Assembly (NCBI RefSeq): GCF_003315795.1
Contig: NZ_QMEY01000018.1
Location: forward strand, 62,001 to 126,000
DNA: 64,000 nt
Direction of reading: 5' to 3'
Source: Spongiactinospora rosea
GTDB lineage: Bacteria; Actinomycetota; Actinomycetes; Streptosporangiales; Streptosporangiaceae
Both the position numbers and the translations under genes were made by a program. Below, piece by piece: positions 15,208 to 23,678 of the stretch. How positions within the stretch are numbered: the first letter of the stretch is position 1; every line of letters begins with the position of its first letter. Below the pieces are notes generated by a model that worked only from the letters and a program-made list of their open reading frames with translations, searched no databases and was not told the origin of the DNA.

Positions 15208-16670
15208 CGGGAGCCCCGCTCGGTGAAGCCGAAGTACGGCAATACCTTGCTCAGCAGGTAGTACTCACCGTGCGGCTTCGGCCACTGTGTCACGTTCCGT
15301 CCAGACTTGGAGTGGTAGTAGTTCGTGCAGTTGGCCTCCATGGCCGACGCGTTCTTGTGGAGCTGAGCGTCCACCCACCGGACCCAGCGGTCCAGCGCGG
15401 CCGGTTTGGTGTCCACCGCGCGCACCCGCCGTCGCCGCATCCGGGCGACCGTCCGAGCCGCGACCTCGGCCTGGCGTTCCAGGTTGGCGATGACCGAGAA
15501 ACCGCCGTTCGTGTTCGGCCCGTAAAGCATGAAAAAGTTGGGGAAATCCGGCACGGTGATGCCCAAGAAGGCCGCAGCGTCCCCGTCCCACCGATCGTGG
15601 ATGCTGACGCCCCCCACCCCCCGCACCTCCAGCGACGCCAGGAAGTTGGTCGCCTGGAACCCGGTCGCCATCACCAGAACGTCGATCTCGCGCTCGACGC
15701 CCGTCTCGTCCACGATGCCGTTCGGCGTCACCTTGGTCACCGCGTGCGGCACCAGCTCCACATTGTCCCGATTGAGCGCCGGATAGAAGTCCGTCGCCAG
15801 CACCGACCGCTTGCACCCCCACGGATAGTCCGGCGTCAGGTGCTTCCGCACCTCCGGGTCCGCGATGGTCTTCTCGATGTACGCCCGGCACGCCAAAAGG
15901 TTCCGCCGCTGCCGTTCCCCGCCCAGGTCGTACCCCTTGAACCCCTGCCTGAACTGGTAGAAGTGATACAGCCGCCACGCCTTCTGCAGCAGCGGAAAGC
16001 GCCGGTAGAGCGCCCGTTCGCGCGGCGTGAAGTCGCGTTCGCCCTTGGGCAGGACCCAGCCGGGCTGCCGCTGGAAGACGTACAACTGAGAGACCGACGA
16101 CGCGATGGCCGGGACGACCTGGGTGGCCGTCGAGCCGGTGCCGACCACCGCGACCCGCTTGCCGGTCAGGTCGTGCTCGTGCTCCCACCGCGCCGTGTGA
16201 AAAGCAGCCCCTTCGAACGACGAAAGCCCTGGCCAGTCCGGATAGCGCGGGTAGTTCAGCAGCCCCAGGCAACTGATCACCACCTCGAACCGCTCCCGCG
16301 ACCCGTCCCCCAGCGCCACCTCGTACGACCCGGCCTCCTCGTCCCAGGTCGCCGACTCCACCCGCGTGCCGAACCGGCAGTGGCGGCGCAGCTTGAACTT
16401 GTCCAGCGCGTGCTGGGCGTACGCCTGCAGTTCCTCCTGCCGGGCGTGCGTCCGCGACCAGTCGTACGTCAGAAACGAGAACGAGTACGCGTGCGACGGG
16501 ATGTCCACCTCGCAGCCGGGGTACCGGTTGTCCCACCAGGTGCCGCCGGGCCCGTCCGACTGCTCGAAGATGACGAAGTCGTATATGCCCCGCCGCTTCA
16601 GATTGACCGCCGCCGCGATCCCGCCCAGCCCGCAGCCGACGATCGCGACCCTTGGCCCACGCACGCTCAT
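15204..16670 (-). CDS. Baeyer-Villiger-type flavin monooxygenase
   Basis: 488-residue FAD/NADPH-dependent monooxygenase. The FAD motif GCGLGG is at residues 12-17, the second Rossmann motif GTGSTATQ at about 177-184, and between them FEGAAFHTARW (152-162) fits the Baeyer-Villiger fingerprint FxGxxxHxxxW exactly. Such enzymes insert oxygen next to a ketone to give esters or lactones, or oxidise a heteroatom. It overlaps both neighbours (ATGA junctions with the M20 gene and the CMD gene), so it belongs to the padR-led operon. An ester or lactone product could feed the GDSL hydrolase of this operon or the MBL hydrolase at 37909-38793; that sequence of steps is inference. Confidence 0.93.
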   Translation of the reverse strand: MSVRGPRVAIVGCGLGGIAAAVNLKRRGIYDFVIFEQSDGPGGTWWDNRYPGCEVDIPSHAYSFSFLTYDWSRTHARQEELQAYAQHALDKFKLRRHCRFGTRVESATWDEEAGSYEVALGDGSRERFEVVISCLGLLNYPRYPDWPGLSSFEGAAFHTARWEHEHDLTGKRVAVVGTGSTATQVVPAIASSVSQLYVFQRQPGWVLPKGERDFTPRERALYRRFPLLQKAWRLYHFYQFRQGFKGYDLGGERQRRNLLACRAYIEKTIADPEVRKHLTPDYPWGCKRSVLATDFYPALNRDNVELVPHAVTKVTPNGIVDETGVEREIDVLVMATGFQATNFLASLEVRGVGGVSIHDRWDGDAAAFLGITVPDFPNFFMLYGPNTNGGFSVIANLERQAEVAARTVARMRRRRVRAVDTKPAALDRWVRWVDAQLHKNASAMEANCTNYYHSKSGRNVTQWPKPHGEYYLLSKVLPYFGFTERGSR

Positions 16671-17944
16671 AGGGACATCAACCTCTCCATCACTCTCACG
16701 CCGAACCGCAGCGCCTCGACCGGCACCCGTTCATCGACCCCGTGGAACATGGCCGGGTAGTCGTAACCGGCGGGCAGCAGCATCGGCGTGAAGCCGTACG
16801 TCCGCATGCCGAGGCGGGTGAACCACTTGTTGTCGGTGCCGCCGCTGAACACGTACGGCGCGGCGCGGCTCCCGGGCAGCACGTCCCGCAGCGCCGCCGC
16901 CAGCCGGTCGAACCACTCGCCGGTGTGCTCGGAGACCACCGGGTCGGTACGCCGCAGCAGCCGCACCCGCGCCGTCGGCCCGGCGCACTCGTGGACCTGC
17001 CGGTCCAGTTCGTCCTCCTGGCCGGGCAGGTACCGGCAGTCGATCCTGGCCCACGCCTCGCCGGGGATGACGTTCTCCTTGTCGCCCGCGCCGAGCCGGG
17101 TGACGTTGACGGTGGTGCTCATCCCGGCCGCCAGCATCCGGCCGAACGGCCCGGTCTCCTCGGTGAGCACCCGAAGCACCTCGCCGGGGTCGCTCACCTC
17201 CCGCCCGGCCAGTGCGGAGGCGAGCAGCCGCATCGGCTCGGGCACCGCCACCGGTCGCGCCCCGAGGTCGGCGAGCCGCAGTACCGCACGAGCCAGCGCC
17301 GGGATGGGGTTGTCCAGCGCGGCCATGCTGCCGTGCCCGGCGATGCCGGGCTGGTCGATCTCGTACCAGCGCAGGCCCTTGTCGCCCACCGAGATCGCGA
17401 ACGTGGGCGGGCCGTCCGGCGGGGTGGCCACGTTGAAGCCGCCCACCTCGCCGACGCAGGCCGCGCAGCCCTCGAACAGCTCCGGATGTTCGTTGACCAG
17501 GTAACCGGCACCCAGCGTGCCGCCGGTCTCCTCGTCGGCGACGAAGGCGAGCACGATGTCCCGGCGCGGGCGGACGCCCGCCGCGGCCATCCGGCCGACC
17601 GCGGCCAGGGTCATCGCGACCGCGTTCTTCATGTCCACCGCGCCGCGGCCCCACACCTGCCCGTCGCGGATCTCCCCGGCGCGCGGGTGCACCGACCAGG
17701 CGGCCGGGTCGGCGGGCACGGTGTCCAGGTGACCCTGGACCAGCAGGGCGGGCAGGCCGGGTTCGGTCCCGGCGAACCGGGCCACCACGTTGGTACGCCG
17801 CGGCTCGGCCTCGAAAAGCGCGGGCGAAAGCCCCGCGGAGGCCAGCAGCCCGGCGACGTACTCGGCCGCGTCCCGCTCGTCCGCGCCCGGGTTGGTCGTG
17901 TCGAATCTGATCAGATCCGCACAGATCTCCTCGACCGGCTTCAT
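16667..17944 (-). CDS. M20 family metallopeptidase (ArgE/DapE-like)
   Basis: 425 residues from ATG 17944; longer frames upstream run through the neighbouring gene. The M20 di-zinc motifs are intact: HLD in VQGHLDTVP, D in GRGAVDMKN, and EE in VADEETGG, with a lid domain between about 200 and 310. The family removes N-acyl groups or hydrolyses amide or carbamoyl bonds of amino acid derivatives. Its ATG shares one base with the TGA of a second M20 gene upstream, and its stop overlaps the monooxygenase start. Two adjacent M20 enzymes suggest that the pathway contains one or two amide or ureido intermediates. Confidence 0.92.
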   Translation of the reverse strand: MKPVEEICADLIRFDTTNPGADERDAAEYVAGLLASAGLSPALFEAEPRRTNVVARFAGTEPGLPALLVQGHLDTVPADPAAWSVHPRAGEIRDGQVWGRGAVDMKNAVAMTLAAVGRMAAAGVRPRRDIVLAFVADEETGGTLGAGYLVNEHPELFEGCAACVGEVGGFNVATPPDGPPTFAISVGDKGLRWYEIDQPGIAGHGSMAALDNPIPALARAVLRLADLGARPVAVPEPMRLLASALAGREVSDPGEVLRVLTEETGPFGRMLAAGMSTTVNVTRLGAGDKENVIPGEAWARIDCRYLPGQEDELDRQVHECAGPTARVRLLRRTDPVVSEHTGEWFDRLAAALRDVLPGSRAAPYVFSGGTDNKWFTRLGMRTYGFTPMLLPAGYDYPAMFHGVDERVPVEALRFGVRVMERLMSL

Positions 17945-19140
17945 CAAGTGTCCAGGCCGAGTGTCAGCGCGGCCACCGCGTACGTCTTGACGGCCGTCAG
18001 GTAGTCCTCGATCGGCACCGACTCGTCGTCCCAGTAGCAGTCCATCGACCCGGGGCCGTACGTCACCGCCTTGATCCCCGACTCCCAGAAGATCGGCGTG
18101 TCCGGCCACGCGGGGTGGCTGTCGAACGAGGCCGGCCCGCCGGAGACCCGCTCGTGCGCGGCGGCCACGTCCGTGAGCAGCCGCTCGCCCTCGGGGATGC
18201 GCAGTGAGCTGCGCGGATTGCGCAGGCAGGTGGCCTCAAGGGCGACCTCGACGGGGAACTCCGCGAGCTCGTCCAGCGCCCGCGCGACCGCCCCCCGTAT
18301 GTCACGCAGCACGTCGTCCTGGGTCTGGTCCGGCGGGAAGCGCACGTCGAAGGTGATCCGGCAGTGCTCGGGCACCAGGTTGTGCGCCACGCCCCCGGAG
18401 ATCTGGGCCACGTTGCAGATCTTGCGGTCCGGCAGTTCCCGCCCGGCCGCGTCGGTGATCGGCATCGCCAGCACCTCGCGGACCACCTCGGCGGCGCGGG
18501 CGACGGCGTTGACGCCGATGTCCAGCGCGGTGGTGTGCGCGGCCCGGCCGCGTACGTCCACGTTGACGTACGCGATGCCACGCTGGCCGGTGAGCACCCG
18601 CAGGTCGCTGGGCTCGCAGTTGATCGCGTAAGTGCCGCGCAGGCCGTCGCGGATGGCCTGCCGGGTGCCCTCGCCGCCCTCGAAGTGGTTCGGTACGGCG
18701 AGCACGACCACGTCACGCGGCGGGCGGGCCCCGATCGAGGCGAGCACCCAGGCGGCCATGGTCATCGCCGCCGTCCCGGCCTTCATGTCCGCGACGCCCA
18801 CGCCGTACACGAGCCCGCCGGAGACATCGCCGCCGAACGGGTCGCGCGTCCAGGACCGCGACGGCGGGTACACCTCCATGTGGCCGTTGAAGATCAGCGC
18901 GTCGTCGGGGTCGCCGCCGGACTTGAGCCTGGCCAGCAGGTTCGGCATGCCGTCGGTCCCCGAGTGCGGCAGGTCCACCGCCAGGCCCACCGCGCGCAGC
19001 GGCCCGGCCAGGTGCTCGGCCGCCGCGGTCAGCGCCGGGCCGTCCCCCCACACGCTGGGGATGCGCAGCAGGTCGCGCAGGAACTCGACGATCTGCTCCC
19101 GCCGCGCGTCCACGGCCTCGATCGCCCGCTCAACCGTCAT
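17944..19140 (-). CDS. M20-like peptidase with altered metal-ligand motifs
   Basis: 398 residues, ATG 19140, sharing one base with the stop of the GDSL gene. The M20 fold is clear (FNGHMEVYPPSRSW, VGVADMKAGTAAM, a lid domain, HPAWPDTPIFWESG). The metal site differs from the standard: the HxD motif reads HME, and the usual adjacent Glu pair reads NHFEGGEG, so the general base or a ligand is displaced. The neighbouring M20 gene has the canonical residues. This copy may bind metal differently, act on another substrate, or serve as a partner subunit. It is the fifth gene of the padR-led operon. Confidence 0.88.
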   Translation of the reverse strand: MTVERAIEAVDARREQIVEFLRDLLRIPSVWGDGPALTAAAEHLAGPLRAVGLAVDLPHSGTDGMPNLLARLKSGGDPDDALIFNGHMEVYPPSRSWTRDPFGGDVSGGLVYGVGVADMKAGTAAMTMAAWVLASIGARPPRDVVVLAVPNHFEGGEGTRQAIRDGLRGTYAINCEPSDLRVLTGQRGIAYVNVDVRGRAAHTTALDIGVNAVARAAEVVREVLAMPITDAAGRELPDRKICNVAQISGGVAHNLVPEHCRITFDVRFPPDQTQDDVLRDIRGAVARALDELAEFPVEVALEATCLRNPRSSLRIPEGERLLTDVAAAHERVSGGPASFDSHPAWPDTPIFWESGIKAVTYGPGSMDCYWDDESVPIEDYLTAVKTYAVAALTLGLDT

Positions 19141-20261
19141 CACCCCTCCTTCCAGGGCCCGCTGGGCCCGAAGACACGTTCGTGGAAGCGTTCGCCGATG
19201 GTCAGGTAGCCGTCGGCGTCCGGGTGCAGCCCGTCGTAGAGGCCGGCCGCGTCGGCGGGGCCGAGCAGCGCGGTCCCGTCCAGGTACGAAAGGCGCGGAT
19301 CCGCCCGTACCGTGACGACCTCCTCGATCAGTTCGCGCATCGCGCGCAGCGTCAGGCTCGCCCCGGGCACGGAGTCGCCCTGCGCGACGTACGTCCCCCG
19401 CTCGTCCTGCGCGGTGGGCCCGGCCCGGTCCTCGGCGGTCGGGCAGATGATCGGCGACACCACCAGCAGCGGCGTGTCCGGGTGCCCTTCGCGCACGGTG
19501 TCCAGGAAGCCGTGCAGCGCGGGCCCGAACGTCCGGATCTTCATCGTGTCCAGGTTCAGTACGTTGATCCCGACCTTCAGGCTGATCAGGTCGGCGGGTT
19601 CGTCCCGGATCGTCCGAGCCACGAAGGGATCGAGCTGGCAGCAACCGGAAAAGGCCAGGCAGAGCAGGTCCAGCCCGGCCTTCCTGGCCACCTGCGCGGG
19701 CCACGTCCGGGTCGGCCCGTACGCCTCCGCGCAGTGGCTGATCGAGCTGCCGTAGTGGATCCACCGGCGTCCGGGCAGCACACCAGGGGCCGCGTCACCG
19801 TCCACGCGCAGCGCGCGCAGCTCGACCACCGACGCCTGCGGCAGCCACAGCTCGATGTCCTTCCAGTCCCGGCCGAGGCCGTCGAACCGGATGGTCTCGG
19901 GCGTCCCCTCGATCCTCTCGACCACCGCCCCGGCGGCGACCGAGCACAGGTCGCCGCGCCCGGCGGGCGCGGAGATCACCTGGTTCCCGTCCACCACCAG
20001 GTCGAAGGCGACCGGCGGGGCCGGGAAGTACGCGTTGCGGAAGCGGGTCACATGGGCGTCCAGCTCGATCGCGTCCGCGTCGGTGCGGAACACCAGCCGC
20101 ACCCCGGCCGGGCGCGGGGCGACCATCCGCATGTACGGGTCGGTCATCTGGACCTCGGTCCACGCGGGCAGCCGCTTGGGGACCAAACCCGTCGCGGTCC
20201 TGTCCAGGCGCAGCGCCCCGGCGACGGTCACCGGGCCGCCTTCCAGCGGAAGCTCAGCCAT
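19140..20261 (-). CDS. SGNH/GDSL hydrolase with N-terminal beta-domain (SsfX3-like)
   Basis: 373 residues. The first 160 or so are beta-rich (VRLVFRTDADAIELDAHVTRF, VAFDLVVDGNQV, KDIELWLPQASVVELRALRV), like the carbohydrate-binding-type domain that precedes the catalytic domain in SsfX3-type enzymes. The SGNH domain follows: Ser in IHYGSSISHC, the Gly/Asn block SLKVGINVLN, and the Asp/His pair in DGLHPDADGY. It is probably a cytoplasmic esterase or acyltransferase, since no signal peptide is seen. It overlaps the CoA transferase gene by 8 bp and the second M20 gene by 1 bp. It could cleave an ester formed by the monooxygenase (inference). Confidence 0.88.
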   Translation of the reverse strand: MAELPLEGGPVTVAGALRLDRTATGLVPKRLPAWTEVQMTDPYMRMVAPRPAGVRLVFRTDADAIELDAHVTRFRNAYFPAPPVAFDLVVDGNQVISAPAGRGDLCSVAAGAVVERIEGTPETIRFDGLGRDWKDIELWLPQASVVELRALRVDGDAAPGVLPGRRWIHYGSSISHCAEAYGPTRTWPAQVARKAGLDLLCLAFSGCCQLDPFVARTIRDEPADLISLKVGINVLNLDTMKIRTFGPALHGFLDTVREGHPDTPLLVVSPIICPTAEDRAGPTAQDERGTYVAQGDSVPGASLTLRAMRELIEEVVTVRADPRLSYLDGTALLGPADAAGLYDGLHPDADGYLTIGERFHERVFGPSGPWKEG

Positions 20262-21378
20262 CGATCCAGCCCTCGATCAGGTGGTCGTGCTCGCCCAGCG
20301 CGGGCGCGGGCCGGAACTCGGTCACCGTGCCGGTCGTGCGGACGCCCCCGGCCAGGGTGCGAAAGCCGTCCGGCTCGGTGACGATCAGGTCGCGGCCCTC
20401 GGTCAGGGCCAGCGCCTCGCGTACGTCGAGCACCGGCCCGCACGGGATCCCGGCCTCGGACAGCGCCCGCTGGACCTCCTCGGCGTCCATCCCGGCCAGC
20501 GCGGCCTCCACGTCGCCGCGCAGCCGCTGCCGGTTGTGGCCGCGTTCGGCGTCGCTGCCGTACCCGGGCGCGGTGAGCCATTCGGGATGGCCGAGCACCG
20601 TGGCCAGCCGCTCGAACAGCGAGTCGCTGGCCACGCCGATCGCCACCGCCCGGCCGTCCCCGGCGGTGAACACCCCGTACGGCGCGCTCACCGCGTGGTG
20701 CGCGCCGGTCGGCGTGATCTCCTCGTCGGTGTGCAGGGCCCGCATGGCGCTGGACTCGAAGACCGACAGCAGCCCCTCGAACATCGACACGTCGATGTGC
20801 TGGCCGCGCCCGGTGCGCTCGCGCTCGCGCAGCGCGGCCAGTACGCCGACCGCCGCGTACAGCGCCGGGACGATGTCCCCGATGCTGATCCCCACCCGCA
20901 CGCCCGGCCCGCCGTCCGGGCCGGTCACCGACATCAGGCCGGACATGGCCTGCACGATCAGGTCGTACGCGGGACGGCTCGCCAGCGGCCCGGTCTGCCC
21001 GAAGCCGCTCACGCTCACCGCGATCAGCCCGGGATTCATCCGCAGCAGCTCATCGACGGGGAAGCCGAGCCGGGCCAGGACGCCGGGCCGGAAGTTCTCC
21101 ACCAGCACGTCGGAGCGGCGGATCAGCCCTTCCAGCCTGCGGCGGCCCTCCTCGGTCTTCAGGTCCAGGGTGACGCCGTACTTGTTGCGGTTGATCAGCC
21201 GGAAGTACGTGCTGTCGCCGCTCTCGGTGAACGGGCCGAAGTGCCTGCTGTCGTCGCCGCCCGGCGGCTCGACCTTGATCACCTCGGCCCCGAGGTCGGC
21301 CAGGATCCGCGCGCACAGCGGGCCGGACAGGACCCGGCTCAGGTCCAGTACCCGGACCCCCTCCAGGGCGAGGCTCAT
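20254..21378 (-). CDS. Family III (CaiB/BaiF-type) CoA transferase
   Basis: 374 residues starting at ATG 21378, which overlaps the urocanase stop by 4 nt; the longer open frame upstream is a shadow of that gene. Hallmarks are the N-terminal GVRVLDLSRVLSGPLCARILADLGAEVIKVEPPGGD block and the putative catalytic Asp139 in RPAYDLIVQAMSG. These enzymes move CoA between carboxylic acids or release it through a mixed anhydride. With the CoA ligase, acyl-CoA dehydrogenase and hydratase encoded at 31-35 kb, it indicates that the substrate is processed as a CoA thioester. Confidence 0.93.
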   Translation of the reverse strand: MSLALEGVRVLDLSRVLSGPLCARILADLGAEVIKVEPPGGDDSRHFGPFTESGDSTYFRLINRNKYGVTLDLKTEEGRRRLEGLIRRSDVLVENFRPGVLARLGFPVDELLRMNPGLIAVSVSGFGQTGPLASRPAYDLIVQAMSGLMSVTGPDGGPGVRVGISIGDIVPALYAAVGVLAALRERERTGRGQHIDVSMFEGLLSVFESSAMRALHTDEEITPTGAHHAVSAPYGVFTAGDGRAVAIGVASDSLFERLATVLGHPEWLTAPGYGSDAERGHNRQRLRGDVEAALAGMDAEEVQRALSEAGIPCGPVLDVREALALTEGRDLIVTEPDGFRTLAGGVRTTGTVTEFRPAPALGEHDHLIEGWIDG

Positions 21379-22988
21379 CCGAACCACCGCAGCCCGCTCT
21401 GCCGCACGGCGTCGGCCGCCGTGTCGTAGCCCGCGTCGGCGTAGCGCATGATGCCGATGCCGGTGTCGCCGGTGAGCACCGCTTCCAGCCGGCCGGTGGA
21501 GGCGGGCGCGCCGTCCGCGATGGCGGTGACCCCGGCGCTCTGCATGTAGCCGGCGTACCCGCCGCCGCCCGCGTGGATGGCCACCAGGTCGGCCCCGGAA
21601 CCGGCGTTGAGCAGGGCGTTCAGCAGCGGCCAGTCGGAGATCGCATCCGAGCCGTCCGGCATGTTCTCGGTCTCGCGCAGCGGCTGGGACACCCCGCCCG
21701 CGTCCAGGTGGTCGCGGGTGAAGGCCACCGGGCCGCGCAGGTCGCCCCGCTTCACCGCCTCGTTGACCAGTACGGCCAGCCGGGCGCGCTCGCCGTGCGC
21801 CAGCCAGCCGATCCGGGCGGGCAGCCCGGGGGCCTCGGGCTGGCGGACGTACTTCCTGGCCAGCGGCACCCAGCGCCCGGCGAGCGGGTTGTCGGGGAAC
21901 TCGCGCGTGACGATGTCGTCCACCACGTCGATGTCGGCGGGGTCGCCGGAGGCGGCCACCCAGCGGAACGGCCCGAGCCCCCGGCAGAACAGCGGCCGGA
22001 TGTAGCGCTCCATGAAGATCGGGATGCGGAACGCGTCCACGCCCATGGACGCGGCCTGGGCCCTGATGTTGTTGCCGTACTCGAAGACGACCGCGCCCGC
22101 GTCCTGCCAGTCGAGCATGCACCGGACGTGCTCGGCGGCCGAGTCCAGCGCCCGGCGTACCAGCTCGTCAGGGTCGCTCGCGCGCAGTTCGGCGGCCTCG
22201 GCGGGGGTCATCCCGGCGGGCACGTAGTAGCGCATGTCGTGCGCGGGCGTCTGGTCGGTCACCACGTCGGGCACCAGGCCGCGGGCCCGCATCGCGGGCA
22301 GCGCCTCGGCGGCGTTGCCGAGCAGGCCGATGGAGGCCGGGGCCTTGGCCGCCAGCCGTTCATCGGCCCAGGCCAGCGCCTCGTCCAGGGATTCGGTCGC
22401 GCGTTCCAGGTAGCCGCTCTCGATCCGCCGGGCGATCCGGCCGGGGTCGGCCTCGACGCAGATTGCGACGCCCCCGGCCATGTACGCGGCGAGCGGCTGC
22501 GCGCCGCCCATCCCGCCGAGCCCGGCGGTCACCACCAGCCGCCCGGCCAGGCTCCCGGCGAAGTGCTCGTCGGCGACGGCCGAGAGGGTCTGGTACGTGC
22601 CCTGCAGGATGCCCTGCGAGCCGATGTACTGCCAGTCGCCCGCCGTGTAGCCGCCCCACATGATCAGGCCGCGCTGCTCCAGCTCGTAGAAGTGCTCGGC
22701 GGTGGCCCAGCGGCCGATCAGGTTGCTGGTCGCCATCAGCACCAGGGGGGCCGACGGGCCGCTGGGGAAGATCCCGATCGGCTTGCCGGACTGGATGACG
22801 AGGGTCTGGTCCTCGTCGAGTTCCTGGAGTGCGCGGATGGTGGTGGCCAGGGCGGCGTGGTCCCTGGCGGCCTTGGCCAGCCCCGCGTAGATGATCAGGT
22901 CGTCGGGGCGCTCGGCGTGGTGGAGGGTGTTCTCCAGCATCCGCAGCAGCGTCTCCTGGCGCGGCCCCCGGCAGCGTACGGCCCTCAT
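21375..22988 (-). CDS. Urocanate hydratase homologue, divergent
   Basis: 537 residues from ATG 22988 (GGGGGTGG upstream). Urocanases are NAD-dependent hydratases of urocanate in histidine catabolism. Most family blocks are present: GYTAGDWQYIGSQGILQGTYQTL, FEYGNNIRAQA, RPLFCRGLGPFRWVAASGDPADI, FTRDHLDAGGVSQPLRETE. The canonical C-terminal HHGGGVGMGYS block reads IHAGGGGYAGYMQSAG, so a conserved His and several cofactor- or substrate-side residues differ. No hutH, hutI or hutG is nearby. The gene follows padR by 37 nt and is coupled to a CoA transferase. It probably hydrates a related imidazole or other heterocyclic acrylate. Confidence 0.85.
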   Translation of the reverse strand: MRAVRCRGPRQETLLRMLENTLHHAERPDDLIIYAGLAKAARDHAALATTIRALQELDEDQTLVIQSGKPIGIFPSGPSAPLVLMATSNLIGRWATAEHFYELEQRGLIMWGGYTAGDWQYIGSQGILQGTYQTLSAVADEHFAGSLAGRLVVTAGLGGMGGAQPLAAYMAGGVAICVEADPGRIARRIESGYLERATESLDEALAWADERLAAKAPASIGLLGNAAEALPAMRARGLVPDVVTDQTPAHDMRYYVPAGMTPAEAAELRASDPDELVRRALDSAAEHVRCMLDWQDAGAVVFEYGNNIRAQAASMGVDAFRIPIFMERYIRPLFCRGLGPFRWVAASGDPADIDVVDDIVTREFPDNPLAGRWVPLARKYVRQPEAPGLPARIGWLAHGERARLAVLVNEAVKRGDLRGPVAFTRDHLDAGGVSQPLRETENMPDGSDAISDWPLLNALLNAGSGADLVAIHAGGGGYAGYMQSAGVTAIADGAPASTGRLEAVLTGDTGIGIMRYADAGYDTAADAVRQSGLRWFG

Positions 22989-23025
22989 GACCGCCACCCC
23001 CGGCCCGTGCTCAGTCGGCCCGTGC

Positions 23026-23604
23026 TCAGTCGGTCAGGGCCTCCGCGAGGTCGCCCATCCGGGCGCGGGCCGCCGTCAGCCCGCCCGAAAGCACGTCGCT
23101 CCAGAACGCCAGCGAGGCCAGCTCCACCCGCACCCCGAGGACCAGTGGCGCGAGCCGTTGTTCCAGGTCGGGGATGCCGCCCAGCCGGTCCATCGTGCGC
23201 TTGAACTCGGCGAGCCTGCCCCGATGGAACGCGACCCGGGCCTCGGCCAGCCGCCGTACCGTCGACTCGTCGCCCAGCTCGCTGAAGAACAGCTTCAGCT
23301 CGGCCTCGTCGCGGATCTGGTAGACGTCGGCCTCCGGCTCGCGCAACCACTCGCGCAGCGCCTCGCGGCCCTTGTCGGTCAGCGAGTACGTCCGCCTGCG
23401 GCGTCCGCCGCTCTCCGTCGTCTCCGCGAGCAGGCCCGCGTCGGCCAGCCTGCGCGGCTCGCCGTACAACTGGCTGTGCGGGAACGGCCAGAAATATCCG
23501 ATCGACCGGTCGGCGGCCCGTTTCAGCTGGTAGGAGGAACTCGGGCCGCGCAGCCCGATCAGTCCCAGCACCAGGTACGAGCTGGACGTCAGGTTGATGG
23601 ACAC
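23026..23604 (-). CDS. PadR family transcriptional regulator
   Basis: 192 residues, GTG 23604. The N-terminal winged helix (about 8-85: SSYLVLGLIGLRGPSSSYQLKRAADRSIGYFWPFPHSQLYGEPRRLADAGLL...YSLTDKGREAL) is typical PadR, and the C-terminal helical dimerisation domain (PadR_C/Vir-like) covers about 95-190. It is the first gene of an eight-gene minus-strand operon. Its promoter carries an operator exactly in the -35/-10 spacer (23612-23640) and is leaderless. The same arrangement at 39546-39568 implies control of a second operon. Ligand unknown, presumably a phenolic or heterocyclic pathway intermediate. Confidence 0.92.
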   Translation of the reverse strand: MSINLTSSSYLVLGLIGLRGPSSSYQLKRAADRSIGYFWPFPHSQLYGEPRRLADAGLLAETTESGGRRRRTYSLTDKGREALREWLREPEADVYQIRDEAELKLFFSELGDESTVRRLAEARVAFHRGRLAEFKRTMDRLGGIPDLEQRLAPLVLGVRVELASLAFWSDVLSGGLTAARARMGDLAEALTD

Positions 23605-23611
23605 CTGCCAG

Positions 23612-23640
23612 AACGTACCATCCGTTTCGGACGGTCACAA
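23612..23640 (-). promoter_or_regulatory. Leaderless padR promoter with operator in the spacer
   Basis: On the minus strand: -35 TTGTGA (23640-23635), a 17-nt spacer CCGTCCGAAACGGATGG (23634-23618), and -10 TACGTT (23617-23612). Seven nt follow, then GTG 23604, so the transcript starts at the start codon. With one flanking base on each side the spacer is an inverted repeat of the form ACCnTCCG-n3-CGGAnGGT. A protein bound here would block RNA polymerase directly. Confidence 0.75.
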
Positions 23641-23678
23641 TGGGCCTCCTCGGGGACGGGAATGGGGAGAATCAGTCG

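Noticed and set aside
21375..22988. Naming the urocanase homologue hutU
   Set aside because: The conserved C-terminal block is altered and no histidine-degradation genes are near, so the symbol would claim too much.
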